Shown: in pieces, positions 1 to 13,700 of the stretch
How positions within the stretch are numbered: position 1 is the stretch's first letter
How the letters are laid out: each line of letters begins with the position of its first letter
NCBI GenBank assembly: GCA_947247005.1
Contig: OX365952.1
Span: forward strand, 2,936,501 to 3,000,500
Direction of reading: 5' to 3'
From: Spisula solida
Taxonomy: Eukaryota > Mollusca > Bivalvia > Venerida > Mactridae
DNA: 64,000 nucleotides
Notes under the pieces: model-generated
What the model saw: the letters and a program-made list of their open reading frames with translations, nothing else
The model's database searches: none
Told to the model about the DNA's origin: nothing
Translations under genes and position numbers: made by a program

Positions 1-178
1 CATGACAGGTAGAGTTATGGCTCTTGCGCACTGCACTCCGGCTTATTGTAAGATACATGCATACCAAATCTTGAGTCATTTGAACTTAAGGTGACAAAGT
101 TATGCTCAGGACAAGCAATTTGTGACGCCGCAGCCGCCAAAGTAACACCTATATGTCGCCTTTTCAGGCGACACAAAA
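1..178 (+). mobile_element. Pearl-like element, family D, 3' end
   Basis: It carries the core unit (GCGCACTGCACTCCGGCTTA), a short GCC-rich patch, and the 3' hairpin TGTCGCCTTTTCAGGCGACA followed by AAAAA. It is the same family as 53190-54190; its 5' part lies outside the window. Confidence 0.8.
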
Positions 179-329
179 ATGTCAATTACATTCAAAAGTA
201 TGGGAGTTACTAGTTAGACATGAAAGTATGTAACAGTATACAATGTCAACAGTATTTCAAGGCATAACACTTCCCTCTTAATTTAATTAATTCCTTTGAA
301 ATACATGTGAAGAAAATCTAGAATCATTT

Positions 330-576
330 CGCTGGCTTAGAATGAGAAGGTCGTAAGTACTACTTACAACCTTAAGACTCATGCATATTTGAAATCAGCA
401 TCAAGGCCCTCCTATGAGCTATTTTCATGAAAATTGGAAGTGGTAATGTTGACCAAACTGAAGTTGAAAAAGCTTGTTTTCCATAAGTCTTAGAAAAGAG
501 TAGTTTTCAGACAGTTTTTTCTTGTTTTCTCAAAAAATTGATTTTTTACTTACGACATTCTAATGCTAAGCCAGCG
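330..576. mobile_element. MITE family M1, copy 1
   Basis: It starts CGCTGGCTTAGAATGAGAAG and ends with the inverse (TCTAATGCTAAGCCAGCG); terminal inverted repeats are about 27 bp. Related copies are at 20583-20688, 30858-31073 and 55674-55927. Confidence 0.85.
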
Positions 577-1660
577 ATTTGTTCCCTACAAAATGTTTCA
601 GCAGTTAATAGAATAAGAGAGGTGCATATTATCCTATCTCCTTCTCTCGCTCTCTTCACGTCCCATCTAATAACAAAGCCATATATATGATATATCTATG
701 ATATGCATAGTCAAGTTCACTCATTCTATGACATTAAGGCATACAAGCCTTCTTCAAATCATGATTTATAGTATACACAAATTATGCTTAAATTAATTAC
801 AGAAATTTGCATATTATGATTCAAAAATAAATGTGGTAGTTTCACAAAAAACAGGATTTCAAAACAAGATCCATAACAAGACAAAACCTTGGTTCTGGTG
901 CAGATAAACCCATGCAAAGATCGCAAACACAGATCTTTGAACCTTAGATCTGGTGCAGATAAAACCTCACATAATTATTTATAAACAATCCAACACATTT
1001 CATGACCATTGCTAATATACATTTGAGGATTCTTTTGCTGAACACTATGGAGCCAATACTGTATGTTCATATGAGGCTTGTTCAATAAATTCAAAGACAA
1101 ATGAGGGCTATTCAGAAACTTGAACCTTTTTGCAGAATTTGGCTAATAATGAGGTTTTATCATAAGAAAACTGGGTTAACATTACATAAACAATAAAATA
1201 ATAATAATAGTCACATTAATAATCATAATAATACTAAGATAGTAATAATAATTAATGATAAAAAAGTTTATGAAACCAGGCATTTTACACAGGTATATTA
1301 TATATTGTTTTTCGGTGAGCCTCATAAATACACTAACATATACAGTACAACCTCTGTAGATCATCATCCTTTGGGAGCTAAAAATATTGGTCATTGTTTA
1401 GAGGTTGTTGCTCTACAGAGGTTAAATTTATAGTAAATAGTGACTTAGGAAAATTTGGAAAATGTTGTTACACAGAGGTTGTTTCTCTACAGAGGCCCGC
1501 TCTGGATAGGTTGTACGGCATGAATCGTTACAAAACACCATATGTAAAGACAAAGCAAGGTAGGTTGAAAGGAACATTTTATATAATTCAGCAAAAAATA
1601 AACAAGCTTTATAAAACAGTTAAAGGCACTAATTATAATAATCTGATTACTATGGACCCA
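577..1660. other. Intergenic, no gene recognised
   Basis: AT-rich DNA. A duplicated phrase around GATCTGGTGCAGATAAA lies at 890-965. At 1350-1500 two inverse copies of ACCTCTGTAGA flank TTTGGG; related phrases occur at 21806-21990. No frame looks coding. Confidence 0.4.
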
Positions 1661-1664
1661 ATAA

Positions 1665-1850
1665 TGTATGCACAAGATAAAAGAGGGCTGCTCAGAAACT
1701 TCTAAATCAAATGAGAGATTTTTAGAAAGTTCTAAAACAAATGAGGGCTTTTTAGAAATTTTTAAAACCAATGAGGGCTGTTGTTCGGAAAATTCTAAGA
1801 CAAATGAGGGTTGTTCAGAAAATTCTAAGACAAATACTATAAATATTATG
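1665..1850. repeat. About 30-bp tandem repeat, six copies
   Basis: The unit AAATGAGGGCTGTTCAGAAA plus TTCTAAGAC recurs; a lone relative lies at 1085-1125. Confidence 0.8.
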
Positions 1851-2570
1851 CATATGATGGGACTTATTGAAGGGTTCTTTAAACATTACACCTAATAATG
1901 ATAATAATGTCTCTATTTTGTGGATAACAAAACAAACAACATGTTTTAGTATACACAGGTATATTAGAATTTACTTCAGTTTGCACTCTTTGAAGTTTAC
2001 ACCACAGTTCTTAGTTTAAAGATATTTTATTTTGGATAAATTCATGATCAATATTATCAGAGACTATAGAAAACTTCTCAGTCTCTGATATTATTTACAA
2101 ACAATGTAATACAAAAACATTGAGATTTGATGGAAAACATAGAGCTTATTTAGATCATCTCTCTTGAAATCAATTATTCATTTCTATAAGTACATTAAGA
2201 AACGCAAACTTAAAATTTTTCTAAGTCTGCTGACTCGCATAAGAATATTTCAAATGGAAACACTATTATGAGTATTTTAGGCTGTATTTATAAGAATATA
2301 AAGGTATTTTCTTACATTTTGTGTCAGAATAAAATAATACACTAGTCTACAAATAACTCCCGATTGAAATTAATGAGCATTCATGACATCTGAAACATTG
2401 TCCTCCTGGTTTATGGGAAGCTAGGGGAAGTCATGAGGCAGTTTATGATATCGGAAGGAATTGTGATGAATCGGGTGGTATCGGAAGAAATCCGGAGAAC
2501 ATCGCCGATGTGCAATTTCTAAAAAAAAACAGCATGACACTTCCAAACTAAAGGTACTGATTATGCAATA

Positions 2571-4953
2571 TACGAGGGTCATTCAATATATTCGTAGACA
2601 ATCTTTCTCATTTCATTATTATTGTGTTTTAAAAATAATTTCTTATAACATTACAAACAGTAACTCATTACCAACAGTCAATGCAAATTTATCTTCAATA
2701 ATGCAAACTAGTAGCATGTCATCAGCCACTGTATTACCATGGAAACGCGTCACCACCCCCGACCGACGTAACGTGTCTTTTTCATTTGTTCAACTAGTTA
2801 TAAATTCCGATTAAGTTGATATACATTCCGATGTTTCTGCCAGATTATTACAAAATATTATCTTGTGGTTTCATGAACGTATGAAGTTATTTGGACGTCG
2901 AAGTGAGAATTAAAAACTGTTTTATCAAGGCGAGTTGCGTTTTCAATAACCTCAAAATGCTTATTTCTTTACACACGGAAATTCATACGGCTATTGAAAT
3001 GCGCATGGGGCTTTAAAAAACACAACAGACACACAGGAGCTGCTACAGAGAGCGAAAGGAGAAATTACAGCATGCAGTGGTCTTGTCTTTAAGTGGCAAA
3101 AACAAATTTCTGAAGCGCAGCATGGTATTTAAAACAATACATGGATGTGCAGATAGGCAAACGTAGTGACGTTTCATGCAACGTCCGTGGAAATGTGCGA
3201 GGTGTTTTCATATTAATATACAACCATTAAGCCAAGCCTTAATCCTTAACTTAGACTACATAAGATATTGTGGAATATATGTTAAATCATATACAATTTG
3301 AATGTTTATGTTTAACATATATTCTTTACATTAATGATTTGCCTTTGCACTTACAAAATTCTTCTACAGACATGTTTGCAGATGATACAACTATCACTGC
3401 AGTTGGGCCATCCTTACATACTGTTCATGAAACCCTACAAACTAGTCTTAATACAGTCAATGATTGGTGTCAGAGAAACTCAATGATACCAAATCCTCAA
3501 AAGACTAAAGCAATGGTGATCTCTCCATCAAACAATATTTACAGACATTCCTTAAATAATGACCAGAAACTTCTGCTTCATGATCAAAGTATTGACTTTA
3601 CTGAAGTTGAAAAAATATTAGGAGTCTACGTTGATCACAAGCTAAGCTGGAATACTCAAGTTGAACACATTCTAAAAAAATGTAATTCACTACTATACCT
3701 GCTTTTAAGAATAAAACAATTTCTTTCTACACATATGAGAAAAATATTTTTCAATGCCTACATTTTGCCACATCTTGATTACTGCTGCACAATATGGGGT
3801 AACTGTAGTGACACATTGACTGATAAACTATACAAATTCCAGAAAAGAGCAGCACGAATAATTCTGGATAAACCCTATGACGCACCTTCTCACAATTTAT
3901 TTCAAGAATTAAAATGGATGAAATTTCATGACCGCGTCATCTACAAAAAGGCAATTTTTGTATATAAATCTCTTAACAACATCTTTCCAGAATACATGTC
4001 AAACCTGTTTAAAGAATCAGAAAACAGATCTTTAAGATCACACTCTAACAACACACTATATGTCCCAAAACCACGCCTTGAATTCTGTAGAAAATCACTA
4101 GCTTATTCAGGACCAGTTATATGGAACAATATACCATTAAATATTCGGCAGTCAACTTCTCTTATAGCCTTCAAAAGGTCTTACCTGTCATGGTTCTACT
4201 CTGATTGACAAACCTAATGTGAATGTATTCTGAGATTTTGTTAATAATTTGACTATGTAACATAATATATTTGATACCATGTTGCATTTCTATGTAGACT
4301 ATAGTTAGATTTTTATAACCTGTCGGAGGTCATCTTGCCTATATCACTTACAGGTACGTGCCTGAACTCTAATTGTCAATTGTAAATGACTCATATGAAA
4401 ATTACTGTTGTACATTGAACAACTATATCTGTTTCGACCTCAGTGGCCAATGTAATAAATATTCAATGGCAAAGTACCTGCAACAGGTTGAATAACTCGC
4501 CCTATAATATTGTTACATTTTGTTGTTGTACTTCTGACTGTTTATTGTTTGTGTCATACGATTTATGTACACATGTTTTTGCATAGAGGCTCACAGGGAA
4601 GACTGGGCTTGCCCAACTGTGTCGCCTCTTAAAATAAAGTCGTTATTATTATTATTATTATTATTATAATTCAATGTTAATAACATAATTTCATTTCGGG
4701 CTACCATTTGAGAATCACCAAAATGTCAATAACGTCGCTGACGTCAGATCATAAATTGCGGTGTGTGGTGGTATCGGTATGATGATATTTATATTTTAGC
4801 CATATTTTCTTTAAAAATTCGTTGTCTCACTCAATATTTTCAGCACTTGTGTCCGAAAGGCTGTAGTTTAACGTGATGTAGTTTGTTTTTCTCTGTGTCA
4901 TCGGATGTTAAATTGATTAACACAGTCTACGAATTAATTGAATGACCCACGTA
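2571..4953. mobile_element. Mariner-like MITE with TA duplication, carrying the LINE insert
   Basis: 2571-2599 (TACGAGGGTCATTCAATATA and onward) is repeated in inverse at 4925-4953 with about 3 mismatches in 29. The flanks read TA on both sides of CGAGGG/CCCACG, as expected for Tc1/mariner. No transposase is visible between them; the LINE fragment 3300-4672 fills most of the interval, so the LINE probably landed in an older MITE. Confidence 0.6.
3300..4672 (+). mobile_element. 5'-truncated LINE: reverse transcriptase C-terminal half, with (ATT)n tail
   Basis: The frame 3270-4208 begins inside a reverse transcriptase at LYINDLP, has the catalytic FADDTT box, and ends with the class signature LDYCCTIWGNC and FQKRAARIIL. 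It keeps a full C-terminus (stop near 4206) and a 3' UTR with AATAAA just before (ATT)n at about 4644-4672. Endonuclease, ORF1 and the N-terminal RT are missing, as in 5'-truncated target-primed insertions. CR1- or Jockey-like; the clade is not resolved. Confidence 0.88.
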
Positions 4954-5600
4954 CATGTATTATGGAAATATCTATCACAGTCAGAAATCACAACAATATA
5001 ATGTAGACCAACAAAATGGTTATTAGCACTTCGAAACACATCTGCAGCAACCTCCTCTGTCATGCCATTTCTTGGGAACTGTTTCATCAAAGCACTTACG
5101 GAAATATTAAACATATGTTCATTGACAAATTTATTCAATTATTTATCTCCAAAATAATTGCGGTTATTTTATGAACAAAGTCGTGTGCACTTAGCACTTT
5201 GATATTATTTGTTTACATATGCACCGGTGGAAGTAGTTAACTTGTAACGTACGCTGGTCATTCGGAGAACTCTGGTCGCTATAAAAAGGCTTTGCACGTG
5301 GCTACCAAGCCTTTTCAAAAGTATCTGCGGTAGTGGAAACACATACCCACCCACCCACCCTTAATGCTATTAGGATAACCAGAACTCTAAGATGAGAATT
5401 CGATACAAATTTGTTTGCAATTTAGTGTAAGTTTTCAATATTAGTAACAATCTTGTAACTAGAGTATGCTAGATTTAAGCTACAAACTCACATACTTATG
5501 TGTGAAAGTGAGAAAATCATAAAATCTTAAAGGGCAAAATCTATAAAGAAAACTTGTAATCGGATTTCATCTTAGCTTTTACCAATGCTTACTAACCTAT
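4954..5600. other. Intergenic, no gene recognised
   Basis: A minus-strand frame of 73 residues (4917-5138) overlaps the MITE end and matches no family I know. An ACCC-rich patch lies at 5346-5360. Nothing else is supported. Confidence 0.5.
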
Positions 5601-5601
5601 T

Positions 5602-6188
5602 TTAGGTCGATTATTTGCCTTTCAAGATACTGCCAGAATATGGTTCTAGTTTCAGAAGAAGTTGTCTTAGGTCGATTATTTGCCTTTCAAGATACTGCCA
5701 GAATATTGTTATAGTTTCAGGAGAAGTTGTCTGAGGTCGATTTTGCCTTTCAAGATATTGCCAGAACATTGTTACAGTTTCAGGAGAAGTTGTCTTAGGT
5801 CGTTTATTTGCCTTTCAAGATACTGCCAGAATATTGTTCTAGTTTCAGGAGAAGTTTTTCTGGGGTTGTTTGTTTGCTTTTCAAGATACTGCCAGAATAT
5901 TAATTGTTATAGTTTCAGGAAAAGTTGTCTTAGGTCGATTATTTGCCTTTCAAGATACTACCAGAATATAGTTCTAGGTTCAGGAGAAGTTGTCTGAGGT
6001 CGATTATTTACCTTTCAAGTACTGCCAGAATATTGTTATAGTTTCAGGAGAAGTTGTCTTAGGTCGATTATTCGCCTTTCAAGATATTGCCAGAACATTG
6101 TTATAGTTTCAGGAGAAGTTGTATTAGGTCTATTGTTTCCCTATCATGATACTGCCAGAATATTGTTCTAGTTTCAGGAGAAGTTGTC
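5602..6188. repeat. 65-bp tandem array, about nine copies
   Basis: The unit begins TTAGGTCGATTATTTGCCTT and ends TTTCAGGAGAAGTTGTC; copies differ by a few substitutions and indels. It encodes a short Phe/Cys-rich frame that I regard as a by-product. Confidence 0.92.
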
Positions 6189-6830
6189 ATCAATCATATA
6201 CATCCGCAAGTAAGGGGAGTGATACAAGTATTGGCATCGAACACCTATAGAGATTATCCCACCAGTTGACTTGACACAAGCCATCTATTCATATGGCAGA
6301 AATCACGAGAAATTCTGAAATATACTGCGGTCAAACACCTTAGAGCTTATCCTACAAGCGGATCTTGCACAAGTCATCAATTCATATGGTGGAATTCACG
6401 AGACATTTAGAAACGTATACATAATAGTGTTCAATGGTGCCATTTAACAGGAACTATGCAAGAATAAAAAAGCTATACCAACGACAAAACATTTCAAATT
6501 CGCATTTAAACAAGGCTTTGAATTATCAAAGACTGTCGTGACAGAAGGTCGTTAATTACTAAAGGACTGGCGGAAAAATTCTTTCAGGGGACAGACATGC
6601 ATGTAGTAATTATATAATCTTCCGAAAGGGAGGTAATTTAGGCTGATTTGGGGTCTCCTGCGAATGACGGCGCATATCCTCAGCGCGGTGATCCTAACTT
6701 CAGTATTCAATAGGCAGGGTTTTTGATCGGGACCTCGGGGTTTTTGTCCGGAATAAGCATTTGCTTGGCAGGCCCCGGGGTGAGCTAAATTTGGTCAGGA
6801 AGTTAATGGCTACCAGCAACATTTACGCAT
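6189..6830. other. Intergenic, no gene recognised
   Basis: Two diverged copies of a 100-bp stretch (near 6230 and 6330, sharing ACACAAGYCATC and TCATATGG) are the only structure seen. Confidence 0.4.
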
Positions 6831-6957
6831 TCATGGGGATGGCTCCCGCAACAGTTATGGGGATGGCTCCCCGCAACAGTTATGGGGATGGCTCCCCGCA
6901 ACATTTATAGGGATGGCTCCCGGGAACATTTTTGGGGATGGCTCCCCGCAGCAATTA
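6831..6957. repeat. 25-bp tandem repeat, five copies
   Basis: The unit GGGGATGGCTCCCCGCAACA recurs at about 25-bp spacing. Each copy is internally palindromic (GGGGA/TCCCC). Confidence 0.85.
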
Positions 6958-7496
6958 ATGGTAGCCAAAACCTGAAGAATTTGGACATGCATTTCCAAAC
7001 TACATTATCAAACTCCATGTCATGCATGTCTGTCTCCCGGGCTTAATTAGGCTTACTGCGGCTCAAATCCCAGAAGCCTTAATTGTCACGGCCAATTTCC
7101 CCAACACTAACTCACTCCCCTTACTGGATTATATGCTATTATGATGTGATAATAAATAGAATTTACAGTTAGAGAATCTTGTTATGTCAATAGAAATGAA
7201 TTGACCTTGCAGCAAAGACATTCGAAATTCAGTTGAGAAGTAATGGTTGGGATAGGGGGAAATATTACTATTACAGCTTTGCTGTGAGGTTGATTAGATT
7301 TCTAAAATGTTTCATTAAAATAAAAATTCCTTATAAATAGGGGACAAATATTGTGTGAAGGAGATCGTTAACTGAATCATTGTTAATATTGCAAATTCTA
7401 TTACCATAATTAGTAGAAGTTAAAGAATTATCAAGAATTCAAATTTGGATGTGTAAGTGCTTTGATAAAACAGTACCATGTACCCTACATCTGTGT
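6958..7496. other. 3' flank of the PARP14-like gene
   Basis: The sequence downstream of the stop at 7497 on the minus strand. I saw no clear minus-strand AATAAA in the first 300 bp, so the transcript end is not placed. Confidence 0.4.
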
Positions 7497-7783
7497 CTAT
7501 GTATATGTTATAATATACTCCGGATAGGCTTGTGTGTCATTAAATATAACAAACATGATTGGACTGTTACAGTCGTTAGTCACAGAATCGTACAGAATGT
7601 GAGGATTGGATGGGTTAATCGGTGGTGGTACCCTCATTCCACTGGAACCTTTACAATACTTTCCAGTCAGCACTCGACAACGATACATCCTCTTCTTGCC
7701 ATCTTGACCTACAGGTGTATATGTTCCTTGATCTGAGTAGTTCGCATTCACAGCAAAATATACACCATTACCAATCGCCACCG
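7497..7783 (-). CDS. PARP14-like exon 25 (ART C-terminus and stop)
   Basis: Residues 1848-1942 with GNGVYFAVNANYS (Y1856), SPIMFVIFND (M1924 in place of the PARP1 Glu) and the family ending YPEYIITY, then TAG at 7499-7497. Loss of the Glu predicts a mono-transferase. Confidence 0.94.
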
Positions 7784-10700
7784 CTGTAGAATATAGATTA
7801 ATATATACACATGTAAGTAAAAGAAACTTTACTGGTATGGTGAGATGTAGTCACATTACTGTTAAGTTATTAATATTCGCGGTGGATTAATTTTCGTTGA
7901 TTTTGAGGATGAACTAAATCGCAAAATTAAATCCCCTCAAATAACTAACCTTACAATATATAACAGGAGAATTCACTTTCATTATTTTAAATCCACAAAT
8001 GCAAGGAACCTACAAAGTAACATTTTATTAAAATCAAAGAAATTTGATACCCGCGAAAATAATGATGTTACAATAAACTGATTATTTGCTTAAACTTTTT
8101 AAGGGTATGCGATTGCTGGCAAATGATGTCTGATTTCTGGGTTGGTCAAGTTATGTTTTTGTGGCATTGCGGGCTACCGTTACGTCCTCTTCATATGGAG
8201 TTGTTTTCAGTGGATAGTGTCTTATGCTTTTGTACTTCACACTGATGTAGTGTTGTAGGTGTAGACCATTTATTTATAATAATGACTTGATATATCATGG
8301 ATGTCATGACAAATTTGGTTCTAGACCAATTTTCAACATGGTCAACAGAGGCAATACCATAGTCCAAGTGATTGAGACTCTTATCAAATATACATACAAA
8401 TACCCATCAGAATGTTCCTAAAATTAGTTAATAAAATAAATGAAAGTTGGACAAAAAGTTACACGAAACGTTTTTGCGGGCGTTCACTTTATTTGAGACT
8501 TCGATTAATTTGTATATTTTATTCTTGTAAATGAACCAACCACAGGTAACTGCATCATTGATAAGGAGTAAAAAAACTAAGGGTATCTAAGATAACACAA
8601 ATTTATTAAAAAATAAAAAATGTTTTTTTACTCTTTATCAATGATACAGTTACCTGTGGAACAAACAGAACTAAAATGCAAAACATCATTACCATTCTTT
8701 CCACAGTAACTCCTGTTGAAGCCCTGTGCGTTTATACTCTGAACAGCATAATCAGCCGTACCATGCCATAGATTCCTCTCGTTCTTGTTCTTGGGGTACG
8801 TCTGATCCAGAAGCTTATGTTTTGCAGCATACTGGGTATACAAAGTCCTATTCTGAATTCTTTCTATCTGTAAATTTAAAACATACAAGTGAAACAAACC
8901 ATCAAATAAAAAATACTATTATACAAGAATAAAATACATGTACGTCAGTGGGTCGAAAAGATAACAAATTTTGCATTTTAGCAAGCCGAAATATAAGCAA
9001 TATTCAAATTATTCATGTCTTAGTAGTGTTATATTTTAGGGAAAAATTATGCTAGGGGAAATGTCCACGAAAATTTCAGTATTGCTGTGTCACTAACCTC
9101 TCCACTTACACATCGGCTATAATACGGAGAATTTGACACTACTATCGACTTCCTATTAGCATGATTTAACACCTCAGTGCATAATGTCAAATCACGCAAT
9201 ACTGTTCATTAATAGGTGGATATTTTAGCACTTTTTATGTTCATTTCTTAAATAATTTACCTTAGCAATGTTTGGTGTTCTACCCAAACTACTCTGTAAA
9301 TCTTGCACCACATCAGTGTATTCCTTCTGATCACTTCTCAAACTGACTAACTTCAAATCTTCACTGTCCTTCATGGGAGACCAAGATTTAGGTAGCTCAG
9401 CACTGACATCTATAAACAAAACAATTAAATTAATTAAGGTAATGTGAGGGCTGTGTCTGTACATGTTCGGTAGTCCTGAGCGCCTCAGATCGATGTTGGC
9501 TGCACACCCACCACGAGAAATAGTCTCCCCAGGGAGACACAAATGCAAGTTTCCTTAAGTAGCCCTAAGACCAGGGGAAGTTAAAATGTCAAAGGGTGGT
9601 TGAACGGCTGAACTGCTGAAAGCACCCCTTGAAAATTGGTAACTTATTATAACAACAAGTTACTATTGCCTTATAATTATTTTATACTTTCCAAACAATA
9701 TGGACTGAAAATTATCAGTGAAATAAAATCTGTAAACAAAACAATAATATTATTGTTTATTCACTGTTTCAAAACAGTAAACTTATTTGTTCCTTTGGCA
9801 AAACCAGGATGTATCTCACTACATAATTATTGTTTTGATAATTTCTTTATGGATGATGCTGGATCCTAAACAGTGAAATCCAGTATATATGAAGGAAACA
9901 AAATTGACATTGACAATGACGGGCTTAAAGTCATGAACTATAATATAGTCATAATGACATAATGTTCTTTTTTTTATATGATTTTACAATTTAAGATACA
10001 GAAAATGTCATTTTTAGAGAAATTGAAACATGAACTTATTTTTATTTCACATACCGGTAATTATGATGAAGAGGATGGCATTATGTGATCACCTGGTGAA
10101 ATTAAATGCCTCAGACGGGCAAACTGATGGACAGACGTGTAGATGAATGGACATTTATTGGGTATTTCAATTGCAACAAGGTACACAAACTACTCAATAA
10201 GACCTTTGAATGGAATGTACCCAACAAATGGCCAATACTGGGTATTTCTTTTGTTTTCAAGTACCCAACAAGTTGCCATTCGTTTGCCTGGACGGAGGGT
10301 AAACCTATAATCCCATCCAGTTTGAAAACCAGGAGGGGCCTATTAAGCATGAAGAATGAACTACCTTTTAAGAGATCCCTTCTAATGACTGGGAGGGTGT
10401 TGGCAGGATTGGACAAATCTTTCTCCTCCATATTGTTGAAGTCAATCTCATACTTCCCAGTACCACATTTCACTTTTACATTCTTGTCTTTCTTACGATA
10501 CGCGGTCTCTATCTCAAGGTTAACATTGTCGGGGAACGGAAAGGATTTATGACCCTTTAAATACATCCATTTAACAATATTAGACATCAGCTGTGCTTGG
10601 TTCTTTCTGTACACAGATTTCTCAGCAACTCTTAGTTGGCTTACAATGTCTGCTACCACTTGTAACACGTTCCCGCTGAGACCAACTAGATAAATATTCC

Positions 10701-13700
10701 CCAGATCAGTGTCAATCTTCATCTCTACTTGATGCTTGGAAGACTCCTTTTTCATTTGTTGAATCTGCGTTCAAAATGTACGTATAATTTATATACATTG
10801 TCCATAAAATAGATAAAAACAAGAAATGTATATAACAAGAAATGCCCCATGGCAGTTCAATAGTCAAAAATGGTGAAGGTCACAATGACCTTGACCTTTG
10901 ACCTCAAAATCCATAGGGATCATCTACTGTTGATAACCAACCTCCACGTAAAGTTTTAAGATCCTACGGCAAAGTGTTCCTGAGATATTTAACAGAAACC
11001 ATTTGAAAAGTCACAAATGGTAAAGGTCAGTGACCTTGACCTTTAACCTACAGACCTCAAAATCAATAGGGGCCGTTTACTGTTGATGACCATCCTCCAT
11101 GTCCTAGGGCACAGAGTTATTGAACGCAAACCATTTGGTCTACCGACCGACAGACCGAACTACATGTGCAAAGCAATATACCCTCATCAAAAATGAGGGA
11201 CATAATAATAATTCACTTATAGTACAGAATGCATATATAATTCAAACATTCCTGTTGTCAGGAAACTGTGAATTTTGCAGTTTTCATGCAGCAAATATAA
11301 AATTATCGCAAGTTTCCATGATAGGTCTCTATTTTGTGTAGATTAATGAATTCGCCAGGAACTTTTTTTTTTGCAAAAATAAACCATGTCAAATAATACC
11401 CAATATACAGTACATAAAAAAAGTCATTAAGAATTGCAGGCAATACAGAAGTCACCTACCGGTTTTAAAGGGACTGCCTCACATATTGGTGTATTGCAAA
11501 AATAAAATAAAATTGTCAAATATTAGCATAATTTTGGTATAGTTGCCTGTATATCCAATAAACAACCACACTGACGTCTAAAATAACTTGAGAAACTTTG
11601 GCATTTTGTAGTTATTTAGTATTTTCAAAAACTCTATAGGGTATTAATACCCTATAGAATTAACACTACTATTACTTACATTGTCTGAAATTTGTTCGCA
11701 TTTGATGAAAACGAATCGAAAAAGGAACCAAATACCTCACTAATGTTTATGCTGTAGTTTGTTGATATTATAGTTCGATCACGTGTGAATTACATAATTC
11801 ACAAAGCATGTTGGAAGGAAACTTAGCGCTTTTTTTCAAGAAAAAAAATACTCAGTGGGCGATATCGAGAGTGGTTAAAATTGCTTATTTGCATCAAATC
11901 TTTCATAAAGCAACCGTCAGTGGCTTTCTATTACATCAATACTTGGATAGGTTTGAAAATCACGATATACAAAATTTTTAGGCAAATCTGTGAGGCAGCA
12001 CCTTTTAGCCATTTTCAATGTTTCTGTTTCCATAGCAACCACAATTTTGGTCGGAATCAAAACATTTTTGGACGTGCATTATCCCCTTATTCCCCCCTAT
12101 ACACATACCAAGTTTCATAAACCTAGCTTGGAAACTATTTGAGTTATGTCAGAATCCAGATTTTTCGACGGACGGACTGACTGAGGGACAGACGGAGGGC
12201 AAATCTATAGTCCGGTAGGGGACTAAAAATACCATAAGAAGAATTAAGAACGTACATAATTGGGAGAAATTCCACAAATGCCTGGGTCCTCTATAGTCTT
12301 ACTCATCCATTCATCGCTTATAGTTCGTTCTAACATTTTGATAGCTTTCACAGCTTTGTCCTGACTTTCAGCATATATTGTAACAGTATGTGTATCGTCT
12401 ACATCACCATTGTCTGCTTGTTTACGTCCATGTAACACACTGTCATGACTTCTGTGTCTTCCTTCGTCTCTCCTAGACACAGATTGTCCTAGAAAAATTA
12501 TACACAGATTGTCATAGAAAAATTATACACAGATTGTCATAGAAAAATTATACACAGATTGTCCTAGAAAAATTATAGAAAGCCCTAGAATCATTATACA
12601 CATGAGATTTTTGTAAAACTGTTAAACTTGACTGTATGACCCATGACAGCCAAATAGTCATTATAGGTCACAGCAACCTTGACCTTTGACCTCAAAATCA
12701 ATTATAGGAGTCATCTACTGATGTTGACCAACCTCCCTAATAGAGTTTGAAAATGTTGAGGCCAAATGTTCTTGAGTTATTGATATGAAACCATTAGTTC
12801 TATTATTTCATATTAAAGGTCGAGGCAACCCTTAAAGTTTGAGGATCCTCAGCCCAAGTCTTCTTCTATAGTTTGAATGGAAACTGTTTGATCTACCGAC
12901 ATACTGACCAATTTTAGACAAATTAAGAATTGACAAACCAACAAATGGACTGAAAAACCAATCTCAAGCATGACTCCAATTAATATATAGACCACAAATC
13001 TTATTTTGTGGTACATGTATATTATAATATCTATAGTTTTGACATAATCAATAGAAAGTTCAAAGTTTATACAAACCTTTTACTGATAGTTTACATCCTT
13101 CAATAAACTCAGGAACCATGTCTTTTTGGAAGATAACTAGTCGTACTTCACTGGCATATGTTGGACCTGTTGTCTGGAATTCTGATATAATCTCACACAT
13201 CACGGCTGCCATGTCTCTAGGCTTACATCCAATACCTAAAAAATGTATCAAGGATGGATTTTAGAGGGAAGGCGTAGCATGGCGTATGCCCTCCCCCTAT
13301 AAAACAAGAGATGTTTGTAAAACACGTATGCTCCCATGGCAGCCCAATAGTCAGAAATGGTGAAGGTCACAGTAACCTTGACCTTTAACCTCAAAATCAA
13401 TAGGGGTCATCTACTGTTGCTGTCCAACCTCCATGTAAAGTTTGAAGATCCTAGGTCAAAGCGTTCTAGAGTTATTGAAAGGAAACCATTTAAATAGTCA
13501 GAAATTGAAAAAGTCACAGTGACCTTGACATTTGACCTATTGACATCAAAATAAATAGGGGTCATCTACTGTTGCTGACCATCCTCCATGTAAAGTTTGA
13601 AGATCTTACGTTAAATCGTTCTAGAGTTATTGAACGGAAACCATTTAAATAGTCAGAAATAGTAATGGTCACAATGACCTTGACCTTTGACCTACTGACC

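Noticed and set aside
4917..5138. Minus-strand frame of 73 residues
   Set aside because: Overlaps a MITE end, is not recognisable and has no partner exon.
10106..10552. Plus-strand frame of 148 residues
   Set aside because: It is the antisense of the WWE exon, which has clear domain motifs and splice sites on the minus strand.
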